Shown here: one piece after another, positions 8,158-13,611 of the stretch
How the letters are laid out: the number at the start of each line of letters is the position of its first letter
How positions within the stretch are numbered: the first letter of the stretch is position 1
Source: JAIVJN01 sp036732565
Lineage (GTDB): Bacteria; Acidobacteriota; Vicinamibacteria; Vicinamibacterales; UBA2999
Length of the DNA stretch: 15,318 bases
Assembly: GCA_036732565.1 (NCBI GenBank)
Contig: DAINCF010000126.1
Span: 1-15,318 of the forward strand
Direction of reading: 5' to 3'
Notes under the pieces: generated by a model
Told to the model about the DNA's origin: nothing
The model's input: the letters and a program-made list of their open reading frames with translations, nothing else
Databases searched by the model: none
Made by a program: the position numbers and the translations under genes

Positions 8158-8271
8158 ACCCAACTAGGGCATGCAGGAGGACGTCTAACCTGTTACATTC
8201 ATGCGACACGTCTGCGCGGCGCCTTGCGGGCGGGTCGCAGTCCAACCCTGGAATTTGGAGCACTAGGTCGA

Positions 8272-9084
8272 ATGGCTCATCGGTTGTCGGCTTCGTTGGC
8301 AGTGGTCGTTTGCCTCGCCAGCCCAGCGATTTGCGCGGCGCAACTGCTTGATAGTCAACCACTTCTGCCGATTGGCCAACCGTGGCAGCCGGTCAGCGAC
8401 CTGCCAGGAGCGCCCGAGTTCCAAGCGCCGAGCGCCGACGGCTTCTGGGCGCCGTTCTCGCAGATTCCGAAAGACTTCGTCCGCTTCATGTCCAAGGACA
8501 CGGCGAAGGTGGTCGGCGTCATGGGCGCAAGCGCTCTCGTCGCCTCGCGGTGGGACGACCAGAGCCTCGACCGCATCCAGAGCATAGCGTCATCCAGCAA
8601 GTTCGAAGCCGGCAACTTCGCGGGCAGCTTCCTGCTCCAGGCCGGCGCTGGCTTCGGCGTCTACACCATCGCGCGGCTGACGGAGAACGAAAAGCTGAGC
8701 GCGGTGGGCGGCGATCTGGTTCGGGCGCAGATCCTGTCCCAGGGCATCGTCCAGGTCGGGAAGATGACGACGCGGCGGCCACGTCCTGATGGCAGCAATA
8801 GCCACTCGTTGCCCTCGGGTCACACGGCCAGCGCGTTTGCCACGGCGTCCGTGCTCCAGCGCCACTACGGCTGGAAGGTCGGCGCGCCCGCCTATGGCTT
8901 CGGCGCGTACGTCGCAGCCGCGCGGATGTCGGCCAACAGGCACAACCTGAGCGACGTGCTGATGGGTGCCGCCATTGGCATCGCGGCCGGGCGGACGGTC
9001 ACCGTGGGCGTCGGACGCACGCAATTCGCGATGGGCGTCGCGCCAACGGTCGGTGGCGCCGCGATTACGTTCACCAAGAAATAG
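8272..9084 (+). CDS. Exported PAP2-family phosphatase
   Basis: This 270-residue protein belongs to the PAP2 (type 2 phosphatidic acid phosphatase/haloperoxidase) superfamily, which removes phosphate from lipid phosphates or related substrates. All three motifs are complete: K164-x6-R171-P172, PSGH at 181-184 with H184, and R218-x5-H224-x3-D228. The N-terminus (residues 1-23, ending ...AICAAQ) looks like a signal peptide, which suits the known periplasm-facing active site. Moderately hydrophobic stretches around 70-85 and 110-130 may be membrane helices. ATG 8272 was preferred over an in-frame TTG at 8224 because it places the signal peptide at the N-terminus and has GGAG at 8257-8260, though 11 bases away. 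The substrate, such as undecaprenyl pyrophosphate or a phosphatidic acid, cannot be told. It lies 114 bases after pntB on the same strand. Confidence 0.9.
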   Translation: MAHRLSASLAVVVCLASPAICAAQLLDSQPLLPIGQPWQPVSDLPGAPEFQAPSADGFWAPFSQIPKDFVRFMSKDTAKVVGVMGASALVASRWDDQSLDRIQSIASSSKFEAGNFAGSFLLQAGAGFGVYTIARLTENEKLSAVGGDLVRAQILSQGIVQVGKMTTRRPRPDGSNSHSLPSGHTASAFATASVLQRHYGWKVGAPAYGFGAYVAAARMSANRHNLSDVLMGAAIGIAAGRTVTVGVGRTQFAMGVAPTVGGAAITFTKK

Positions 9085-9097
9085 CGCAGCCCGTGAA

Positions 9098-9117
9098 GGT
9101 CCGCCTGAAGGCGGACC
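9098..9117. repeat. Perfect hairpin, 8-bp stem with TGAA loop
   Basis: GGTCCGCC (9098-9105) pairs perfectly with GGCGGACC (9110-9117) around TGAA. It lies 13 bases after the phosphatase stop, so it could act as a terminator-like stem, but no T-run follows. Its right arm runs directly into the first unit of the 26-bp tandem array, which suggests the array grew from this element. Confidence 0.7.
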
Positions 9118-9244
9118 CCACGCCCCTCGCCAACCACCGGACCCCACGCCCCTCGCCAACCACCGGACCCCACGTCCCTCGCCAACCACCGGACCCCACG
9201 CCCCTCGCCAACCACCGGGCCCCACGCCACATTCCCAACCACCG
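9115..9244. repeat. 26-bp tandem repeat, four near-identical copies plus one diverged
   Basis: Units start at 9115, 9141, 9167 and 9193, each running from ACCCCACG to ACCACCGG. Copies 1, 2 and 4 are identical and copy 3 has a single C-to-T change. A fifth unit from 9219 is diverged, including an apparent one-base insertion. No unit frame contains a stop codon, so chance reading frames run through the array; one joins the methyltransferase frame from a GTG at 9093. The array is intergenic and seems non-coding. Confidence 0.92.
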
Positions 9245-9300
9245 CAGGCGTTCTTTCGTCAGATCTCGCGTCCACCTTCGCGCAAGCGTTACGGCGGACA

Positions 9301-9305
9301 AGGAG
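9301..9305 (+). promoter_or_regulatory. Shine-Dalgarno that sets the methyltransferase start
   Basis: AGGAG lies six bases before the ATG at 9312. It supports this start over the in-frame GTG at 9093, which would add 73 residues translated from the tandem repeat and bury the signal peptide. Confidence 0.75.
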
Positions 9306-9311
9306 AGGCCG

Positions 9312-9923
9312 ATGACGCGATGCGCGCTGTTCGTCACAACACTGTCCCTCGCCTTCGCCTGCCCGGCCCTCGCGCAGGAGCAGAGCGACACCGCCGACGC
9401 CAAGCGTCTCGTGGAGGTGCTCGTGGTGCAGCGTGGGCAGACGGTTTGCGAGCTCGGAGTCGGGGACGGTGCGCTCAGCATCGCGATGGCGCGGACCGTC
9501 GGTGAAGGCGGCCATGTCTATGCGAACGAACTGAACAAGGATCGCCTTCGCGACACCGAGCGGGCGATTGAGAAGTCGAAGCTCGCCAACGTCACGCTGG
9601 TCGAGGGGCACGAACAGCGCACCAACTTCCCCGCGGCCACGTGCGACGCGCTCTTCATGCGCAACGTCTACCATCACTTCGCCGACCCGCCGACGATGAA
9701 CGCCAGCATTCTGCAGTCCCTCAAATCCGGCGGACGCATCGCCGTCATCGATTTCGCACCCCGGGGCAGCGAAGCCGACGAGCCGGAGGATCGCGACACG
9801 GACGGACATCATGGCGTAACCGCCCAAACCGTCGCGACCGAGCTGAAAGCGGCCAGTTTCGAGGTGGTCGACACGGACACCCGCGGGAAGGCCGGCTTCC
9901 TCGTGATCGCCCGCAAGCCGTAA
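9312..9923 (+). CDS. Class I SAM-dependent methyltransferase with an N-terminal signal peptide
   Basis: This 203-residue protein has a seven-strand Rossmann-type methyltransferase core. Motif I is ELGVGDG at 47-53, the usual AdoMet glycine loop; the acidic residue expected after strand 2 is in YANEL near residue 73, and FMRNVYHHFADP resembles the post-motif region of small-molecule methyltransferases. GGRIAVIDFAP follows. The first ~21 residues (MTRCALFVTTLSLAFACPALA, a hydrophobic core ending in ALA) look like a Sec signal peptide, with mature protein from Q22. Similar signal-bearing methyltransferases are annotated in many bacteria, but their substrates and the source of AdoMet outside the cytoplasm are not established. 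The target here is unknown. The start is set by a good Shine-Dalgarno. The 227-base gap from the phosphatase is filled mainly by repeats, so co-transcription is uncertain. Confidence 0.85.
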   Translation: MTRCALFVTTLSLAFACPALAQEQSDTADAKRLVEVLVVQRGQTVCELGVGDGALSIAMARTVGEGGHVYANELNKDRLRDTERAIEKSKLANVTLVEGHEQRTNFPAATCDALFMRNVYHHFADPPTMNASILQSLKSGGRIAVIDFAPRGSEADEPEDRDTDGHHGVTAQTVATELKAASFEVVDTDTRGKAGFLVIARKP

Positions 9924-9947
9924 TTCGAGGCGGCGATCCAGACAGAC

Positions 9948-9975
9948 GTAGGGGCGGCTCGCGAGCCGCCCCTAC
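9948..9975. repeat. Perfect 28-bp palindrome
   Basis: Every base of 9948-9975 matches its reverse complement (two 14-bp arms with TCGCGA at the centre). It lies 24 bases after the methyltransferase stop. A related imperfect copy is at 1033-1059. It is a plausible transcription stop or a dispersed REP-like element. No T-tract follows. Confidence 0.92.
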
Positions 9976-10050
9976 AGGGGCGAAAGCCCAGCCTCTACCG
10001 AAATCCCAAGCAGTTCGGCCCGCGGTACATCCCGACAAATCGTCGGTCGA

Positions 10051-10068
10051 GGCGGGGCTCAGCCCGCC
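10051..10068. repeat. Short GC hairpin, 6-bp stem
   Basis: GGCGGG pairs with CCCGCC around a six-base loop. A smaller hairpin (CCGAC / GTCGG) sits just upstream at 10032-10046. Both lie in the gap before the amidohydrolase promoter region and may be remnants of dispersed palindromic repeats. Function is unclear. Confidence 0.4.
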
Positions 10069-10071
10069 GAG

Positions 10072-10124
10072 TGAGTAGATTCTCCCGCCCATGAGTAGAA
10101 TCTCCCCACCTAGGGAGGAAATTC
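10072..10124 (+). promoter_or_regulatory. Duplicated promoter-like box and strong Shine-Dalgarno of the amidohydrolase gene
   Basis: Two adjacent 20-base copies (10072-10091 and 10092-10111) share 16 positions. Each contains a -10-like hexamer: TAGATT at 10076-10081 and TAGAAT at 10096-10101. The second would start transcription near 10108. GGGAGG at 10113-10118 is six bases before the ATG at 10125 and is the best Shine-Dalgarno in the window. Clear -35 boxes are not visible. Confidence 0.5.
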
Positions 10125-13100
10125 ATGCCCCGCTTCCAACGCTCGTTCATTCCGGGTCTGTTGTGCCTCACGGCCTTGACCCTGTTCGCGCTTCCGCTTC
10201 GCGTCACCGCACGGCAGGAACCGGCGCAAGAAGCGAAGGAGGCGCAGGACTCCAAGGACAAGACACCCGAAGGGCTCGTGCTCAAGACCGCCGAGACGCT
10301 CGAGTTCACGACCGACGAAGTGACGTGGATGTCGGTCGACGTCTCGCCGGACGGGCGCACCATCGTGTTCGACCTGCTCGGTGATCTCTACACGCTGCCC
10401 ATCGCCGGTGGTGCCGCCACGCGGATCGTGGGCGGGCTCTCGTTCGAGTCACAGCCCACCTACTCTCCCGATGGCAAGACCATCGCGTTTCTGAGCGACC
10501 GCAGCGGCATCGAGAACGTCTGGATTTCGGACGCCGATGGGTCGAATCCACGGGCCGTGAGCAAAGACAGCAAGACCAACGATCGGCCGCAGATCCTGGC
10601 GTCGCCTGCATGGACACCGGACGGAGAGTTCATCATCGTGTCGAAGTCCCGTCCACCCGATCCGGGAACGATGTGGCTGTTCATGTATCACCGCGATGGC
10701 GGCTCGGGGGTACGCGTCGGCGCTCCGCCGCCGCCGCAACCCAGCCCGGACACCCAGGGACCGCCGCCGCCACCGCCGACGAACCGCATGGGCGCAGTGG
10801 TCTCGCCGGATGGCCGGTTCATCTACTACGCGCAGCGCACGGCGTCGTGGACCTACAACTCACGCTTCCCGCTCTGGCAAATCCATCGGCAGGATCGCGA
10901 GACCGGAGATACGACGCAGATCACGAACGCGCAAGGCAGCGCCATCCGACCGCTGCTCTCGCCCGATGGCAAGTGGCTGGTCTACGGCACGCGCCACAAG
11001 ACCGACACCGCGCTGCGCATTCGCAACGTTGACACTGGCGCCGAGCGCTGGCTGGCGCATCCCGTGACCCGTGACGATCAAGAATCACGGGCCAGCCGCG
11101 ACACGCTGCCGCGCTACGATTTCATGCCGGATGGCAGGTCGCTGATCGTCCCGGTCGCGGGCAAGCTGCAGCGGATCGACGTCGAGACCGGCGCGTCCAC
11201 GCCGATTCCGTTCACCGCGCGCGTGCAGGCGGAGATCGCGCCACGGGTCTACACGCCGGTCCGGATCGAAGACGGCGACACGCTGCGGGCTCGCCTGATC
11301 CGGTGGCCGTCTTTGTCGCCCGACGGGAAACGCCTCACGTTCAGTGCGATGAACCGTGTGTACGTGATGGACTACCCGAGTGGACAACCGACGCTCCTCA
11401 CCAAGTCGGACCCGCCTCCCGCGGCTGCCGAGGGTGAGTTCATGCCCGTCTGGTCGCCCGACGGTCGCTCCATCGTCTACGTGACGTGGACCACCGCTGG
11501 CGGCCACATCAAGCGGGTCGCCGCCGCTGGCGGTCAGCCCGAGACGTTGACCGCGCACGAGGGCTACTATCTCGATCCCACGTTCACGCCCGATGGCGCG
11601 AAGCTCGTGTTCCTGGCGGGCGCGGCCTCCGATCAGATCTACTCCATCCTCCTCGGCACGCCGCCCGCGGATGAGCAGGATGAGGACGTCGGCGAGATCG
11701 GTGGCGTGTCGGCGCCGAACACGCTGGAGATCCGCTGGATGCCGGCGGCCGGAGGCGCCTCCACACTCGTCGCGTCGGCACAGAGCGGGCGCAACCCGCA
11801 GTTCGCGCGCAAGGACTCGTCGCGCGTCTATCTGACCTCGCCGCGCGGTCTCACGTCCATCACCCTCGACGGCTACGATCGCCGCACGCACTTGCGCATC
11901 CAGGGTGTCGGCCCGGGCAACAACCCACCGGCCGCGCAGGAGATCAAGCTATCGCCCGACGGCGCACGCGCGTTCGTCAACCTGCAGAACAAGCACTACC
12001 TGGTCACGGTTCCGCGCGCGGGGCGAGAGACCGTGGAAGTGCGCATCACCGGCCGAGCGGAGAACACGACCGTGCCGGTGAAGCGCATGTCGCTCGAGGG
12101 CGGCGACTATCTCGATTGGACCGCCGACGGGACCGCGATGACGTGGGCATGGGGCGCGCAGTTCTTTCGCCAGCCGCTGGAGGCCTCGGATCCGCAGAAG
12201 GTCGACGTCGCGGTGGAAGTGCCACGTGCCCGCCCGAAGGGCTCCGTGCTGCTCACCGGCGCACGTGTCATCACGATGAAGGGTGATGAGGTGATCCAGA
12301 ACGGCGACGTGCTGGTCACCAACAACCGCATCGCTGCGGTCGGGCGCAAGGGCGCGCTCTCCGCCCCGGCCGGCACGCGAACGATCAACGTGGCCGGCAA
12401 GACGATCATGCCCGGCTTCGTCGATGCCCACTCGCACATGTGGGCGCCGCGCGGGCTGCATCAGACGCAAGTGTGGCAGTACTACGCCAACCTCGCCTAC
12501 GGCGTCACGACCACGAGAGACCCGCAGACCTCGACCCCTGACGTGTTCGCGTATGCGGACATGGTAGATGCCGGCATGATGCCGGGCCCACGCGTCTTCG
12601 CGACGGGACCCGGCGTCTTCAGCGGTTCGGGGATCGAGGATCGCGATGCGGCGTTCCGCTTCATCAAGCGTTACAAAGAAGCGTACCACACCAACACGAT
12701 CAAGCAGTACGTGGCGGGGGATCGTATCGTGCGGCAGTGGCTGATCGAGGCCTGCAAGGAGTACGGCATCACCGCGACCATCGAGGGGTCGCTGGACCTG
12801 AAGCTGAACCTGACGCAGATGGCCGACGGCTACTCAGGTCAGGAGCACAGCTTCCCGATCATGCCGCTCCACAAAGACGTCGTGGAGTTCGTGGCGCGGA
12901 CCAAGACGTTCTATACGCCGACCATCCTGGTGGCCTACGGCGCGCCGTGGAGCGAGAACTACTGGTTCGAAACCGAGAACGCCGCCAGCGACGCCAAGCT
13001 CTATCGCTGGGTGCCCTGGGAACTGCTCGACGGCATGACCCGTCGGCGCGCGCAGTGGTTCTTGCCCGAAGAGTACGGCCACGCGAAAATCGCGAAAACC

Positions 13101-13499
13101 GTCACCGACATCGTCCGGGCGGGCGGCCGCGCCGGCCTCGGCAGTCATGGACAGTTGCAGGGGTTGGGCGCGCACTGGGAAACCTGGAACCTCGGGTCGG
13201 GCGGCCTGACGCCGCACGAAACGCTGCGGATCATCACGGTCTTCAGCGCCGAAGCGATCGGCTTGCAGCAGGACGTCGGCTCGCTCGAAGCGGGCAAGCT
13301 CGCGGACTTGATCGTGCTCGACAAGAATCCGCTCGAGAACATCAAGAACACGAACTCGATTCGCTACGTGATGAAGAACGGCGAGCTCTATGAGGGTGAC
13401 ACGCTCAACCAGATCTGGCCGGCGCAGAAGCCGTTGCCGAAGCCGTTCTGGTGGGACACGGAACCGAAGCCACCGACGCGCGTGACGACGCAGCAATAG
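10125..13499 (+). CDS. Secreted TolB-propeller/amidohydrolase fusion protein
   Basis: This is a 1124-residue protein with three parts. Residues 1-29 form a signal peptide (hydrophobic GLLCLTALTLFAL, then VTARQ). From ~50 to ~700 come many TolB/WD40-like blades with the SPDG signature (VSPDGRTIVF, YSPDGKTIAFLSDR, WSPDGRSIVYVTW, LSPDGARAFV). A proline-rich insert at ~199-220 interrupts the early blades. Residues ~705-1110 form an amidohydrolase-superfamily barrel: the IMPGFVDAHSHMW strand with metal ligands H769 and H771, then K860, H908 in GQEHSF, and a C-terminal SLEAGKLADLIVLDKNPLENI block. At the usual last ligand position (GTDA in imidazolonepropionase- or prolidase-like relatives) this protein has GSHGQ with H1008. 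I recall that variant from other propeller-amidohydrolases. It probably hydrolyses an amide or peptide-like substrate in the periplasm, but the substrate is unknown. The start is fixed by a strong Shine-Dalgarno. Confidence 0.92.
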   Translation: MPRFQRSFIPGLLCLTALTLFALPLRVTARQEPAQEAKEAQDSKDKTPEGLVLKTAETLEFTTDEVTWMSVDVSPDGRTIVFDLLGDLYTLPIAGGAATRIVGGLSFESQPTYSPDGKTIAFLSDRSGIENVWISDADGSNPRAVSKDSKTNDRPQILASPAWTPDGEFIIVSKSRPPDPGTMWLFMYHRDGGSGVRVGAPPPPQPSPDTQGPPPPPPTNRMGAVVSPDGRFIYYAQRTASWTYNSRFPLWQIHRQDRETGDTTQITNAQGSAIRPLLSPDGKWLVYGTRHKTDTALRIRNVDTGAERWLAHPVTRDDQESRASRDTLPRYDFMPDGRSLIVPVAGKLQRIDVETGASTPIPFTARVQAEIAPRVYTPVRIEDGDTLRARLIRWPSLSPDGKRLTFSAMNRVYVMDYPSGQPTLLTKSDPPPAAAEGEFMPVWSPDGRSIVYVTWTTAGGHIKRVAAAGGQPETLTAHEGYYLDPTFTPDGAKLVFLAGAASDQIYSILLGTPPADEQDEDVGEIGGVSAPNTLEIRWMPAAGGASTLVASAQSGRNPQFARKDSSRVYLTSPRGLTSITLDGYDRRTHLRIQGVGPGNNPPAAQEIKLSPDGARAFVNLQNKHYLVTVPRAGRETVEVRITGRAENTTVPVKRMSLEGGDYLDWTADGTAMTWAWGAQFFRQPLEASDPQKVDVAVEVPRARPKGSVLLTGARVITMKGDEVIQNGDVLVTNNRIAAVGRKGALSAPAGTRTINVAGKTIMPGFVDAHSHMWAPRGLHQTQVWQYYANLAYGVTTTRDPQTSTPDVFAYADMVDAGMMPGPRVFATGPGVFSGSGIEDRDAAFRFIKRYKEAYHTNTIKQYVAGDRIVRQWLIEACKEYGITATIEGSLDLKLNLTQMADGYSGQEHSFPIMPLHKDVVEFVARTKTFYTPTILVAYGAPWSENYWFETENAASDAKLYRWVPWELLDGMTRRRAQWFLPEEYGHAKIAKTVTDIVRAGGRAGLGSHGQLQGLGAHWETWNLGSGGLTPHETLRIITVFSAEAIGLQQDVGSLEAGKLADLIVLDKNPLENIKNTNSIRYVMKNGELYEGDTLNQIWPAQKPLPKPFWWDTEPKPPTRVTTQQ

Positions 13500-13500
13500 C

Positions 13501-13578
13501 CGTACGTAGCGCAGGCCTTTAGGCCTGCCCTCTGACGCACGACCCGGGGGGCAGGCCTGAAGGCCTGCGCTGCGTACG
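13501..13578. repeat. Nested inverted repeat with 30-bp stem
   Basis: Arm 13501-13530 pairs with 13549-13578 over 30 bp; the only two exceptions are G-T, which would be G-U in RNA. The loop is 18 bases. Each arm also contains its own perfect inverted repeat (GCAGGCCT / AGGCCTGC, separated by TT or GA), so the locus can fold as one long hairpin or two short ones. It starts two bases after the amidohydrolase stop and ends 20 bases before the -10-like box of the next gene. Likely roles are terminator or mobile REP-like element. Confidence 0.9.
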
Positions 13579-13598
13579 ATTCCGTCGCCTCGCGGTCA

Positions 13599-13604
13599 TA
13601 TAAT
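13599..13604 (+). promoter_or_regulatory. Consensus -10 box (TATAAT), leaderless start of kinase 2
   Basis: A perfect TATAAT lies seven bases before the ATG at 13612, with no Shine-Dalgarno between them. Transcription would start at the A of the start codon. The area where a -35 box would lie overlaps the end of the inverted repeat and shows no TTGACA-like sequence. Confidence 0.65.
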
Positions 13605-13611
13605 CCGTCGC

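Noticed and set aside
7210..8163. Minus-strand 317-codon open frame opposite pntB
   Set aside because: The composition (His, Arg, Asp runs) is that of an antisense frame of a GC-rich gene, and pntB is certain here.
8201..8266. 22-codon frame MRHVCAAPCGRVAVQPWNLEH before the phosphatase, a possible leader peptide
   Set aside because: It has no Shine-Dalgarno at a proper distance, no attenuator hairpins and no run of one amino acid. Chance is the simplest explanation.
9085..9311. CRISPR array
   Set aside because: The 26-bp units are directly adjacent with no spacers, and there are no cas genes.
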